This document shows, piece after piece, positions 40,810 to 53,060 of a stretch of 64,000 nt of DNA (positions are counted from its first letter, which is position 1; every line of letters begins with the position of its first letter). The notes beneath the pieces were generated by a model, which was not told the origin of the DNA, made no database searches, and saw only the letters and a list, made by a program, of their open reading frames with translations. The DNA is from Aspidapion aeneum (Eukaryota > Arthropoda > Insecta > Coleoptera > Brentidae): positions 10,145,984 through 10,209,983 of the forward strand of contig OY755048.1 in assembly GCA_963576565.1 (NCBI GenBank), given 5' to 3'. Position numbers and translations under genes: made by a program.

Positions 40810-42356
40810 GCAGTCGGCCTAAGGGTGGATTAGGCCAAAATCCGACTATGAGACCTATTTTAGATTTTATTCTTGATCACGTACGTGATGATGAAAGACC
40901 TTTTTTAGAGGTTGATGCTCTAGGACCTAAGTTATTAGGACTATTAGATTCGGGAGCTTCACGCACCTTTTTGGGTCGTTCTGGTTGGGAAATGGTAAAT
41001 AGTTTAGGTTTTTGTTTAGATTCCTCAAAGAAGACCGTTTGTACAGTGGCTAATGGACAGAAAGCGACGTCTGTTGGAATTGTGGAGCTTCCTTTTAAGT
41101 TGCGTAATAGGTTTCGGATATTAGAGGTTATTGTGGTTCCTGATCTTCCGCATTTGCTAATTCTTGGACATGACTTTTGGGTAGCAATGGGTATTTTACC
41201 AGATTTTCGTCACAATGAGTGGCATTTTTCTAAAAAGGTAGATATTTGCTCAGTTATGGATTCGCCACCCACTGTTCTTACTCCAGATCAAGGGATTCGA
41301 CTTAATGAGTTAGTTTGTAAATATAAAAATTTAATGGGTTCTAGCTTAGGTAGGACAAATAGAGTTGAACATAAGATTGTAACTAATTCATCACCAATAC
41401 GACAGCGACCTTATAGAGTGTCCCCACCAATACAGGCAATGATGGATTCTGAAATAGATGAAATGTTGCAGTTAGGTGTGATCGAGCCTAGTTCTAGTCC
41501 GTGGGCCTCTCCCGTGGTTATGGTACCTAAGAAAAACACCGGGAAGTATAGGTTCTGCGTTGACTACAGGAAATTAAACTCTGTTACCGAACGAGACAGT
41601 TACCCACTACCTCTGGTCTCCGAAACGTTAGATAAATTGAGTAATGCCAAATATCTATCGAGTTTGGATATTAAAAGTGCCTATTGGCAGGTTCCAATTG
41701 ACGAGGCATCTCGTCTGCTTACTGCATTTATCTGTCGTAGAGGTCTTTTCCAGTTTCGTAGGCTCCCTTTCGGTTTGCACAACGCACCAGCGACTTGGCA
41801 ACGTCTGATCGATAATGTACTAGGGGCAGACTTGGAGCCAAACGTCTTTGTTTACCTGGATGATGTTTGTCTGGTTTCTGACACTTTTGAAGACCATTTG
41901 CGTGTCCTGGAAGAGGTACTTAAGCGTCTGCTTGACGCCCAGATTACTGTCTCATGGGATAAGGTTCAGCTGTGCCGTACAGAATTGAAATTCTTAGGTT
42001 ATTTAGTACAATCAAATCGAGGGTTGAGTGTAGACCCGGATAAAGTAAAATTCATGTTAGAATTACCTCGTCCTACCAATGTGACCGAAGTTCGTAGAGT
42101 ATTAGGTAGTTTCTCTTGGTATAGAAGGTTTGTACCCGAATTTTCGTCTATTGTTACGCCCATTACTGCTCTTACAAAGAAAAATCATAAATTTATTTGG
42201 ACCGAAGAGTGTGAGATTGCTTTTCGAAAGATTAAAGCGTTATTGGTTTCTGCACCAATACTTAGTTGCCCAGATTATAATAAAGAGTTCATTCTGCAGA
42301 CTGATGCTTCTGGTTTTGGAATCGGTGCTGTGTTGTCTCAACCTGATGAGAATTGA
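40767..42356 (+). pseudogene. pol: Gypsy protease and reverse transcriptase (pol N-terminal part)
   Basis: 529 codons open. The first ATG (40767) is probably not used, because the frame is entered by -1 frameshifting at 40785. Protease: LLGLLDSGASRTFLG with catalytic D at residue 61, and LLILGHDFW as the flap-side motif. RT: KYRFCVDYRKLNSVTERD, then LDIKSAYWQVPI and the catalytic FVYLDDVCLV (YLDD at residues 363-366). RNase H begins LQTDASGFGIGAVLSQ and is cut by TGA at 42354-42356. The sequence then continues in the same frame, so this is a nonsense mutation. The protein would make cDNA in cytoplasmic particles. Confidence 0.92.
40785..40791 (+). promoter_or_regulatory. -1 ribosomal frameshift slippery heptamer GGGAAAC
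   Basis: In the Gag frame this reads G GGA AAC, the canonical X XXY YYZ pattern. A -1 slip moves ribosomes into the protease-RT frame, which is open across this point. The Gag stop follows 16 bases later. No downstream pseudoknot was verified. Confidence 0.75.
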
Positions 42357-43919
42357 GAAAAGGTAATCTGTTATCTGAGTAGATCGTTGACGAAACAAGA
42401 ACGAAATTATACTACAAGTGAGACAGAATGTCTGGCTCTGGTTTGGGCAATTGAAAAACTTCGACCGTACATCGAGGGTGTTAATTTCACTGCTATTACT
42501 CATCACTACAGTCTTAAATGGCTTCATAATCTAAAAGACCCTGCTGGTAGATTGGCCAGGTGGGCAGTAAAACTGTAACAATTTAATTTCAAAGTAATAC
42601 ATCGGTGTGGTAAGGATCTCGTTGTACCAGACATGTTGTCTCGAGCAGTTCCATTTGTCGATCTTGTTCAAGCAGAAACTGTTGAACCTCAGCTCGCTGA
42701 TGATGCTTGGTATAATCGGATGGTTGATAAAATTAAAAATTATCCATTGAAATTCTTGAATTGGAGGTTATCTGAAGGAAAATTGTGGAAATATGTTCGT
42801 CAGAGTTATTCTATGTTGTCTGGTGATGTGGACTGTTGGAAAATGGTGTTACCTAAAAAACTAAGAAAAGAGGTTATATAGTGGCTGCTCATGACCCTCC
42901 TATTTCTGGTCATATGGGTGTGTTTAAAACTTATTCTAGACTGATGGAAAAATATTATTGGCCGAAAATGAGGCAAGATGTGGCACGCTATGTTAGGAAT
43001 TGTGTAACTTGTGCAGCTCATAAAGGTAATCCTCAGGGCAATCCTGATCAGATGGCTTCGCACGCTAAACCTAGTCGACCTTGGGAAGTGATTTCCACTG
43101 ATCTAATAGGACCTCTTCCCTGATCTAATAAAGGTAATACTGCAATCTTAGTAGTCACTGATTATCTTACAAAGTTTTCACTAATCTTTCCTTTGAGGAC
43201 AACTTCAACTAAAAACATTATCACACGCATCGAAGAACAAGTATTTCTAGCTTTTGGTGTTAGTACAGGAATAATTTGTGATAATGGACCACAATACCGT
43301 AGTTCTGAGTTTAGGAAGTTTACTGAGAGTTATCACTGTAAAATCCACTTTAATGCGAATTACCATCCTAGAGCAAATCCTACCGAAAGACAGAATAGAA
43401 CTATTAAGACCATGTTGGCTATGTATGTGAAAGATAATCATCGTAAATGAGATGAGGATCTTCACAAATTAGCTTGTGCTATTCGTACCGCAGTACAAGA
43501 AACGACGAAGGTATCTCCATACTTTGCCAATTTTGGGAGAAATATGTTTCTTTCTGGTAATGATTATAGTAACAAGGCTTTGTTTACTACAGAGGATGGC
43601 CAGCAGACTGCAGAAATGAGTAAGAACGAGGGCTTCCGTAAGTTGTTTCTGGATATTAAGAATCGATTAGAAGTATTTATATCTTCGAAATCTTCAAAAA
43701 CGCGATGCTCAGTATAATGTTGGTGATCTAGTTTGGAAAAAGAATTTCGTCTTATCTGATGCGTCTAAGTATTTTACTCACAAGCTAGCTCCAAAATATA
43801 AAGGACCTTTTGTGATTCATAAACGTTGTTGTCCTTGGACTTATGAGTTGCGTGAACAGTCAGGCAAGGTAATGACGGCATGGCATATTAAAGACTTAAA
43901 ACCATACCAGTGCTAGTGC
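42357..43919 (+). pseudogene. pol: Gypsy RNase H and integrase, with stops and frameshifts
   Basis: Continues ...VICYLSRSLTKQERNYTTSE, ALVWAIEKLRPYI and a decayed HHYSLKWL motif. A TAA lies at 42576-42578 and a frameshift near 42880. The integrase zinc region reads HMGVFKTYSRLMEKYYWPKM then CVTC. Catalytic residues remain visible in STDLIGPLP, CDNGPQYRSSEF and HPRANPTERQNR. TGA stops lie at 43121-43123 and 43448-43450, with another shift near 43665. The last part (PKYKGPFVIHKRC ... MTAWHIKDLKPY) is the integrase C-terminal domain. Four stops and two shifts make it nonfunctional in cis. Confidence 0.88.
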
Positions 43920-43943
43920 CGATTAACTGTGTTAATCGTCTTG

Positions 43944-43957
43944 AAGGAAGGGGGGGA
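43944..43957 (+). other. Gypsy polypurine tract
   Basis: GAAGGAAGGGGGGGAAA-type purine run directly before the 3' LTR; the expected primer site for plus-strand DNA synthesis. Confidence 0.8.
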
Positions 43958-44499
43958 AATTGTAACGGTATATTTTAGACTCTGCTATAACCTAGATTTT
44001 AAAATGATTTCTTTCCCACTACACGAGGTTTTCCTACAAAACTGAGGTAGGATTACGCAATTTTGGGGAGGAAAAACAAGCCAACATCGTCATTTGGTGA
44101 GGTTATTAGAGAACCCCTAATAAGTTTTTCTTCTACACTTTACTGTGAAATCTAGAACCCACTAACCTTCAAGAAATCACAACTTTCGTTTTTTTAGCAC
44201 TAGGTAATATAGGCTGTCTGCTTCTGAGCCCGTAATAATGTAGTTGGCACTGTAGAATATTGTTTACATCTCTGCTATAGTAATTTGTTGATAAGCTTAG
44301 GGTGACTTTGCTTCTTACAATATGGACTCCTAAAATATTTATAAATTTATGCTGTTCCTTTTGTCTTCACTTTATTTGGAGATGCATTTTTTGGTGAGAG
44401 TTAGGTAAATCACTAGATACACTGACTTGCCTTTGGTGCGAATCTCCATGATGATGATTTATAGTTTAATAACTAGTTTCACTCACTAGAACTATAACT
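43958..44499 (+). repeat. Gypsy 3' LTR (542 bp)
   Basis: Matches the 5' LTR with about ten substitutions, a deletion of about 14 bases near 44180 and a 2-base deletion near 44404. Confidence 0.9.
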
Positions 44500-44503
44500 T
44501 GTT

Positions 44504-45890
44504 CTAAAATATTTGTATCAAATTTTTCATTTATACAGTCAACCCCCCCCCCCCACCCACTGGATCGCTGGGGCTACGCTAATGTACGAAAGAATATATA
44601 AAGGGTATGCAAGTTTAGCAAACTAGTGGGCGAAAATAATTATTAAAACCGTCTCAAAATTGTAAAATTTAAAATCGAAAAACAAAATATAAATTTTTGT
44701 CTAATGCAGGTTTATGCCGATATGTCGACACTTTTTTCCACTTATTGGCGTTAATGTTTGCAGTTTTGCTGTTTGTGTTTTTTTACATTTATTTAAGTTT
44801 CGTGGGGTGTGAAATTTGGTTTAATGGAAAGGAAACAATATTTTTACGAGTCAATTTTATGCACCTGAAGCATGTAAAATTGACGTGAAAAATTTTCGCA
44901 GGACTGAGCGAATAATATTAAGTTAAGAATACTAGATATTTATCGTTATTCTCTAGCGATTTTCAATAATTGTATTTTTGCCAGTGACACGATCTTTCCA
45001 AATAAATAATGAGGCCTCGTGATATTTTCTTCCAGGTATTTTTTGTAAACATCATACTCCAATAACCTTGGAATAAAATCTAGACAAAAATAAATTTGGT
45101 ACCCAAAGTTTTGTACTGGTTTAATTTTAATAATAAATGTTTTATTAATTTATTTAAAAACTTTTAAAGTCGAATAATGATGGCTCAGCAAAAGTAAGGG
45201 TGGTTCGTTCACGAAAAAAAAAAATTTATCAATGGAAGATATAAATAAATATATTTTTTTTTCTATAATACCTTAAAACTACACTGAAAAAAAAATCATT
45301 AGACCAGGATAAATAGAACTTGTAGTTTTGAGATAAAGAAGGATTTTTGTCGAATTTTGAAATGTTTGTCATTTTGCTATTTTTTCTCCAAATTTAATCA
45401 AATTTTCGTAGAGTTTGCTTAAAAGTGTTAATTTTTTTAAAAGAATAAGAATCAAGGAAATACATTAATGCGTTAACTTTTTTTTGTTAGTTAGGTCCTT
45501 GGCTATTTGGACTAATTTACATAAGCCCTAACCACTCTAAAAGGATTTTGGCAGATAGAACCTAGAAATTGGTAGTGGGGCCTAATTTTTTTTTAAATTA
45601 CTTAGGCCCAATTTTTAAAAATAGAAAATATTAAATATTTAGGAAATTCCAAAAATAAGTATATTATTATAGTGCAGTAAAATACAAATACATACAAACT
45701 TTAAAACAAAATAAAAAAATTAAAAATAATGGCATAAAAATCCAAATTTAAAAAAAAATCCGTGCTGCACTTAGGTCTTTTTTTCTTGCCATTTATAAAT
45801 AGAAAAAGGCCAATGTCAACATGGGCCCTAAGTTTTTTAGAGGTGTGGAATACTTTTGCAGTTGAGCCCTACAAAGAAAAATGGGTAAAA
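44504..45890. other. Gene-free AT-rich stretch
   Basis: No supported gene or clear repeat. A C-run lies near 44546. Confidence 0.5.
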
Positions 45891-46098
45891 GGCATAAGAG
45901 CAGGTCCTAGAATGGCAACCAATAGGGCGCAGAAAAAGAGGGCGTCCTAAACTGGAATGGCAACAGTCAATCCAAAAATCAATGAGTCAGAAAAACCTGA
46001 CGGAAGATGATTGTCTGGATCGAAGGAGGTGCAGAATAGGCGTCGGACAACGTAGAAAAACGTTCCAAACCGACATAATAGTAGTAGGCATAAGAGCA
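45891..46098 (+). mobile_element. RTE-type LINE (family B), 184-bp 5'-truncated copy with 12-bp TSD
   Basis: The insert 45903-46086 starts GGTCCTAGAATGGCAACC and ends CCGACATAATAGTAGTA. It is flanked by perfect GGCATAAGAGCA copies at 45891-45902 and 46087-46098. It encodes only the last ~50 residues (VLEWQPIGRRKRGRPKLEW region). A textbook target-primed insertion showing that family B ends in a TAG repeat. Confidence 0.93.
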
Positions 46099-46529
46099 AG
46101 TAAGTTTAATAAATACGAGCCAAAATAACAATTAAGCCTTTTTTATTTTTAAAGTCTTATGCTGTCTAAAGATAGCACCCACTAAGAAAGGCATATAATG
46201 AACATAGGACTTTATTACACTGAAAGTTGTGAATTTTGGGCCCTTTTAACATTACTATTTTCAAATCCAGCACGGTTTTGTATTTATGACCATTTTTTTA
46301 AAAAAGTACGCATTTCAGTTAGTAAGATAGGCCTACTAACTCATTTTCGGCAAAATTGCACTTAGGCCCTTTATCCAAGCCAAGCTTATCAGGATTGACT
46401 TGAATTAACGAAAATCCATAAATTACATGTTTGACCAGTAAATGTTTGAATAAAATGCTCGAGCTTCTTAATCAACTCATTTAAATTAATCAATTTATCA
46501 TATATTTATGTATTTTCTAGTACATATTT
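46099..46529. other. Gene-free AT-rich stretch
   Basis: Nothing supported. Confidence 0.5.
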
Positions 46530-46690
46530 CAGTGGCGCACCCATGAATATGTCTTGGGGGGGGGCGAGGCCTCTTGGGGGGGGGGGGTCGAAGCCTCATG
46601 ATGTCCAATTTTAAGCTATTTTTTGTGTTTTTTCATGAAAAATGTGGAAAATGTGTAAAAAAAATCTAAGGCTTGGGGGGGGGCCCATGC
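46530..46690. mobile_element. hAT-type MITE, right end deleted
   Basis: Begins CAGTGGCGCACCCATG and shares the interior TCATGAAAAATGTGGAAAA block with the MITEs at 8402 and 9019. The right terminus (TACGCCACTG) is missing. The flanks ACATATTT and GCATATTT near 46690 may be remnants of the TSD. Confidence 0.6.
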
Positions 46691-46866
46691 ATATTTTGTG
46701 TCGAATGATTGGCTTACATAAAACATATATATGCTAGCTTCAAGTATATTTTAAGTTGGTATCTATTTATTTTTACCTTCCTAGCCCGCGCAGTATTAGT
46801 TTTGATGATTTTTTTTTTTTTGAGATAACTCCATAAATGTGTTATTTGGGGGTAGTTTCTATCTTA

Positions 46867-49695
46867 TAGTGCAGGCGCTATAGGTAGTTGAGTATGCAAA
46901 ATATGAGGACCGCACTTTGACAGTGGATTCTAGCTGAGAATTGGTCACAGATTAAGGATCTGGATGTTGCCAAGCCAGGTTTTGGTTCAATTTTTCCCCT
47001 CTTATGGTCGTGTTCGAATTTCTGAAAATTTAACTATGTTGATGGCCTAAAGCCACAATGACAGAGAAATAAATCAAAAATGTATAAGACTGTAGCCTAT
47101 TTTTTATACTGATTGTTAACAATTAAAAAATCTGTTTAGGCTCCAGCAAACGGACACTCAGTTTTTGTTAGGAAAGCTAAGTCGTAGGTTTTTTATCATT
47201 GAGTTGAAGTACCTGTATATATTAAATGTTTTTGGACGCCACTCATTTTTAATCATGTGTAAAATGAGAAACACAAACTAAATACCTTAAATAGTGAATT
47301 ATTATTAAAGGCACATTATTACAAATTAATAAAGAAGACCTTACTGATTTTTTCTGATGAAAGTAAAAACACCAGTTTAAAGTAGAAAACAACAATAGAT
47401 TTATTTTAAAAAATCTTCATGGAATTTTATAACAAAAAAAGTAAAGGAAATAATACCTCTTGAAAGTAATGAACCTACTAAAAACTGATACCTAATTAAT
47501 TTAAAAAAAAGGAAAAGGTTATAAAAAAGTAATACCTAATTATTTATGTAAAGGGTTATTACCCTTTGGCAATCACACTACACATTTACCTGGGTGTTAT
47601 GGCCATAATATACCAAGGAGGTTATAGTTTTAAGCAAGTTGTCGCCAACTGTACATCATGGAGAAATTAAAGTTTTAGAATAAAGGTTTTTCTTTATCTT
47701 TATGAATTTACGTTTATGTTTTATTATTTTATTAGGTTTAGAGTACCCATTAATTTATTTTAATTAAATTAATATTTTTATACGATGAATATTCTCAAAA
47801 TTAAAGGAAATGTCTTGCCTGATATTCATGGAAATGGAAAATATGGACTGCCTGCGATTATGGAAACCATGAGACAGTGGAGACTATGGAGTGCCTGAGA
47901 CCATGGAAATGATGGACTGCCCATGACCAGTATTTTGGTCAGGCATGAAAATGCAGAGTCCGGATGGATTTTTCGTAACCAAAAACAGGATGGAAATTGC
48001 AGCGGGATAATTATGCGGTCTTCCCAAGGACCCCGCTTTTAACAAAAAACTAGCATGAGCATTTTGTCCACATCGTGGAAATAGCAACAAAAATGACTTA
48101 CCTCAATAAGGGAAACTCTCCACACATTCACAGACCCTGTACAACAAATCAGTAGTTGGGGGCTCGCTAAGAACGTGGTTTTAATGGAGGATTTTCTCAA
48201 AACCTCCAATGGAGAAGAAATTGAGGGTCAGTCCACATCATTCGAAGTGATTCTGGCTTGGACGCTAAAAGGCAAAACGCAATCTCCCCAGAGAATAGGA
48301 TATTCTCCGACTAAAATATCAAGTGGGGCTATTCACAGTTGATGTACACGGACAGTGCAAGCAAAAACTTGAGCGTTTTTTTTCGAGCTAACCATGCTTA
48401 TATTTACGTAGCGTTTTATTGTTCCATAAAATAAGAATGCTACAAGACCTAACCTAAAAATAAAACTATATCAGTTTTTTAAATTTTAGCTGCAAAAACC
48501 CCCAAAAACCCCCTAGAACCCCCAAAACCTAAAACTTTTAGGTTTCCTTTAAATTTTCTCAAAAGCTAAGCTTCTTAGTGAAAAATATGAAATTACCTTT
48601 ATTGTAGACAATAAAATTTTCATTTCAACGACATACAAGTAAGTGGGGTACGACCAAAGGCAAGCTCTCCAGAGGCGTCCGTGTATTGAGGTAATGCAAA
48701 AAAATTAAAAAAAGAAACATGCATATTACCTGTTTTCCCCGATTTTCTTGAAAACCACGCTCTCTATTAAAAATTGTGTCCTATAGCCGGTTGTAGACAA
48801 TAAAATTTCCTTTTAAACGTTGTATAACAGGGCAGGATTAGTTTTATTTATAACAATTTAGGGGCCTCCGTAAATTACATCAATTTTGAAAAATCACTAA
48901 ACTGACCAAACTAACTAAATTTTTTTACAAGTTTTATCCAATTTTTTCAAAAACTAAGCTTTTTAGGAAATAAATTATTCTACACTTTATTGTAGAAAAT
49001 GAAATTCCCTTTTTAACAGTGTAATGGTAAATTGGCAAGTTTAGTGATTTTTCAAAATTATGTAATTTACGGACGACCCTAAATTGTTACAAATAAAAGT
49101 AATCTAACATTGTTACACACCATTTTGAAGGAAATTTCATTGTCTACAATTGACTATAGAACACAATTTTTGATAAAGAGCTTAGTTTTCAAGAAAATCG
49201 GGTAAATCATGTAATCAACATGTTTCTTTTTTCATTTTTTTTCATCACCTCAATAAACGGACGCCTCTAAAGAGTTTGTCATTGGTCGTACCTCACTGAG
49301 TAATACACCGTTGAAAAGCAATTTTTTTTGTTTACAATAAAGGTAATTACATATTTTTCCCTAAGAAGCTTAGTTTTTGAGAACATTTGAAGAAAACCTC
49401 AAAATCTCTGATTTTGGGGGGTCTGGGGGCTTTTTGGGGGTTTTTGCAGCTAACATTTAACAAACTAATAAAATTTTATATTAAGGTTGGATTTTACACA
49501 TTTTTGATTAATTTCTCTCTCATTGTGGCTTTAAGGCGTCAACTTACTTAAATTTTCAGAAATTCAAACACGGCTATGAGAGAAGGGGGGATAAAAAAAA
49601 TTGGACCAAAACCTGGCTTCGCAACATCCATCCATCCATTGTCAAACTGCGGTCCTCATATTTTGCACCCAAATACCTACAGCGCCTGCACTATT
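46867..49695. mobile_element. Foldback-like palindromic element, copy 2, TTA TSD
   Basis: The ends TAGTGCAGGCGCTATAGGTA and the complement of TAGTGCAGGCGCTGTAGGTA are flanked by TTA on both sides. The arms match over hundreds of bases: outer blocks 46867-47086 against 49490-49695, and inner blocks 48485-48960 against 48990-49460. They contain tandem modules with CTTTATTGTAGACAATAAAA and AGGCGTCCGT-like motifs. The left arm is interrupted at 47091-48444 by another insert. Modules are shared with the element at 24429-26561. Noncoding. Confidence 0.72.
47091..48444. mobile_element. Solo-LTR-like insert (TGTAGC...GCTACA) with AGAC TSD
   Basis: This 1354-bp segment is absent from the matching right arm of the surrounding palindrome. 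It starts TGTAGCCT and ends ATGCTACA (6-bp inverted ends, TG...CA). It is flanked by AGAC (47087-47090 and 48445-48448). These are features of a solo LTR, but no internal LTR motif proves it; a DNA transposon with short ends is the alternative. Confidence 0.55.
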
Positions 49696-51104
49696 AGCAA
49701 TATTGTCGTGATGTGTGCCTATGTGTATGTGTGTGATGGTGTGTATATCTGTCCGTAACACGATAGCTCCTAAGCCGCTAAACCGATTTTTATCCAATTT
49801 TCAGGCAAAATAGTGTTCGACACTCTGACAAGCTAATTAGATTTTAGTCAAAATCCATTAATGCTAATGACAGTTTTTTAACAATTTTTTTTTAAATGCT
49901 AACTTTTTAACGGAGCATCGCATCAATATGCGGTTTTTGGAATATATAGTAGATTACATTTTGCTTAATCATTTCTGTGATAACCTAAAACTTCGTAGGA
50001 GCTTTAGTTTCTGAGATATTTACAAAAACAGTTTTCAAGGCTGATATATCATGGCTTCACTTGAAGTGTGCTAATAGGCTTGCTAGGAAGGTATCAGATC
50101 CGTCATGGATCTATTTATTTCTGTAAGCACCCTATTTTTATACTTTATGAAACTTTCTTCTGAAAAGACAGAAAACATATTTTATATCTTATTGAAAATA
50201 GAAAAAATATTTGGAAGCATAAATAACCTATGTATATTATTTTCAAGGCGTAACAAAAAGAAAAATGTGAAACGTAAATATAAAAATAATGAGGTCTGCA
50301 AATCATGAAGCTTTCGTTCAAGACTCATCGGGGACTAGTTAAGCTCTACCTTTCTTACCTCGAACCCTGAGATTGAAATAAAAAATACTGTGGCTTTTGC
50401 CTGCATTTTATGGTTTATATTACTTAAATTCATTTTTCTATTTCCTTTATAGTCAAATCTAGTAACGACCTTGTACTGTATTTTCTTAGAGGCTTTACTC
50501 ATAATAAATAGATTATGGCGGTTCAAACATAAAAGCTAGGAAAACGCACAACAATATGAATAAATTTATATGCCACAACCATAAATTTGAAAACTAATTT
50601 CGATTGATTTATTAGTAAAACTATTATCACTTGTGTCTAAAAAAATATGCTACAATATCTTGCTGTATCACATGTTTTTTATTTAAAAGTCAAACCTAAC
50701 AAAAAATATGTTAATCCATAATTGTTATCATGTCATTTCGAAAGTTCTTAAGTTTTGTTAAAAAAAAAACTACGAAATTACCCATAGAAAACAAAAAGTT
50801 CTTTTTTATTGAAAGCTTTAAAAGAGATAAAATTACACTAAACGCTCGGGTTTTCATCACATTTATTTATTCTACAACTAAAACACATAATATGCTTTTC
50901 TATCTGTGATTTTTTAAAAGAATTGACAGTCTATAAAACCTCACATAAGTATTGAGAGCAAATAATTGCTAATTGCATAATTTTCGGTAAAGTGTACTAC
51001 GATTTAAACAAAATAAGATAAGTGTAAAAATTATGGGTTTACAAATCAAAAAAGGTGTGAATTTTCGAAAATCGTTTTGCTTTTTATGCCTGAGCCGCAA
51101 CCTT
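49696..51104. other. Gene-free stretch
   Basis: Short frames without motifs. The segment near 49740-49800 (CTGTCCGTAACACGATAGCT) resembles sequences common in dispersed repeats, but no boundaries were found. Confidence 0.45.
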
Positions 51105-52405
51105 AGGGAACCACCCCCCATCTCTGTCAGGGGGGTGGTTCCCCCCGTTAAACGTGTTTTTTACAGTTTTTTGCTGATAGCTCGAAAACTGACAACTTTT
51201 TAAAAATTCCTTCACAGATCATTTTATGAGCAAACAAAATTTACTTTCCTTCGATGTGCATGAGTTGAAAGCAGTGCTGCCATAAACTTTTCAAAAAAGT
51301 AAATTTTTAAAATTTACATTTTTGTTTTTTCTTGTAGTATTTTGTATTCGTAACACATTGTTTTTCTCAAAAAAGTATGTATAGTCAAAAATCCAACATA
51401 TACAGTCACATATTTTATAAGTTAGATATATCTTTTGAACACATCCGCCTTGAAATTAAAATTAATATGTTTCTGGGAATGCTCAAATCAATGAAAAATT
51501 GATCATTCATTTTTGTAACTCAGTAAAAAATAAATTGACGTGAATAAAAATTATTTCTGGATTAATTATATTAAGTGGAGGTGGGGGAAATCCACCACAT
51601 ACCCCCCTCAAAAGTGATCTGATACTGTTTTCCTAATTATTTGCAAACTTTTAACTTGGCCGAAAACAACTCAGTAATAGTTATTAAGGCTGACAAATAG
51701 TCCTCTACAACGGTGTGTAACAAGCCCCCCTTACGTGAGTGGCGTACCTTTTATAGGCTTTAGATAAATTGAAGGTATGGAAAAAACATATTTGAGAGGA
51801 CTTTGTGTCCGCCTTAATAATTGATATTTAGTTGTTTTCCGCTAAGTTAAAAGTTTGCAAATAATTAGGAAAATACTCTCAGAGGGCACTTTTGAGGGGG
51901 GTGAGGGGGATTGCACTCCCTCTCCACCTCCACTTTAAAAATTGAGATTTGACTTAATAATAAACAGAAATCATTTTTTACTTACCTTAATTTATTATTT
52001 ATTGAATTACAAAATTTAAAGATTCCCAGACACACATTTATTTTTATTTAAGCCGGCTGTTTTAGAGATATATCTAACTTATAAAATATGTAACTATAGA
52101 TACAATGGGTTTTTGACTAAAAATACACTTTGGAGAAAAACAAAAATATCACAAGAAAAAATAAAAATTTAGATTATAAAAATTTACCCCTTTTTAGTAC
52201 GCCTGTAGCACGTACACCGCTCCTTTTTGAGAGAAGTTATGTACATTCGTGGAAAGAAAATCTTGTCTATTCGAAAAATGATCTCTTGAGGATTTTTAAA
52301 AAAGTTCACAGTTTTCGAGTTATTAGTATTAAAAAGCACGTTTAACGGGGGAAACAGCCCCCCTCTCTCCAGGCAGGGGGGTGGTTTCCCTTCGTAAAAT
52401 ATTCG
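51105..52405. repeat. Large inverted repeat, ~640-bp arms
   Basis: The left arm (51105-51740) and right arm (51770-52405) are diverged inverted copies. Paired blocks include TTATAAGTTAGATATATCT, AATTATTTGCAAACTTTTAA, GGGGGGTGGTT-type runs and TCGAAAACTG. The spacer is about 30 bp. A third, single copy of the outer part lies at 10440-10830. Noncoding. It may be a long-TIR transposon or two head-to-head insertions. Confidence 0.75.
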
Positions 52406-52484
52406 GGGGGGGGGGGGGAGGATTAATGTCTATCCGTACCAAGTGTGTTGCTTCTCTCATTAAACGCAGTATATCGCTTAAATC

Positions 52485-52735
52485 TCACATGTAGTGCCTG
52501 AACTACTAGTAGATCAGGCAAAAATTTAGGATTTCCAAACAATCGTCCTTCTTTACCAAATTTTGTACACATATACAGTACCCTTTCACGGTTCCAAGAA
52601 TATACTTCGTTAAGTTTTTTGTTAACTTTTCTGTGGCGCAGAGGCCATTTACTGATGTACGAGATTCGTACACACATAAGTTTCTTATTTATTAAATTTC
52701 TTCACAACCCGGACCACCCACATCCCGAATATATT
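52485..52735 (-). repeat. Dispersed repeat starting GGGTGGTCC, minus copy
   Basis: Matches 53061-53275 in opposite orientation (AAGAAATTTAATAAATAAGA, CGAATCTCGTAC, CTCTGCGCCACAGAAAAG, GTACACATATACAGTACCC on this plus strand). The 84-codon minus-strand frame is not obviously a protein. Confidence 0.7.
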
Positions 52736-53060
52736 TTTTAAAAGCTGTTAAAATTTCTAATAAAATGATGTATTACAGAATTACAATTTTTTTTGAAATT
52801 AAGGAAAAATATGAGCAAGTATTTAGTTTTTGTAAAAAATTTGCCATTTTATTAAAAAATTATTTTTTTGTTTTTTAATTCTTAAAAGCAGAAAACAAAA
52901 AACAAATAATACGGTTTACCAGAAAAAGTTTTTGGAATCTCTCTACTACTAAAAAATCATTAAAAAATAATTAAATATGCTACAGGGGCAATACGATAAG
53001 TTTTTATCTTGACAAAAACAGAGCAAAATCGCATTTTCTTGATTTCATTCAGAATATACA

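Larger units (their letters stand above)
40066..44503 (+). mobile_element. Ty3/Gypsy-type LTR retrotransposon with TGTT TSD, internally deleted
   Basis: The element (40070-44499) lies between two TGTT copies (40066-40069 and 44500-44503), a 4-bp duplication typical of Gypsy integrases. The LTRs start AATTGTAACGG and end CTATAACT. They differ at about 10 positions plus indels of ~14 and 2 bases over ~540 bp, so this insertion is older than the BEL. The internal part starts abruptly at the Gag zinc knuckles; most of gag and the primer-binding site are missing. Pol is in Gypsy order (protease, RT, RNase H, integrase) with several stops. Confidence 0.92.

Noticed and set aside
44697..44888. 63-codon frame with a hydrophobic segment (possible small membrane protein)
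   Set aside because: Short, AT-rich and no homology cue; such frames are expected by chance here.
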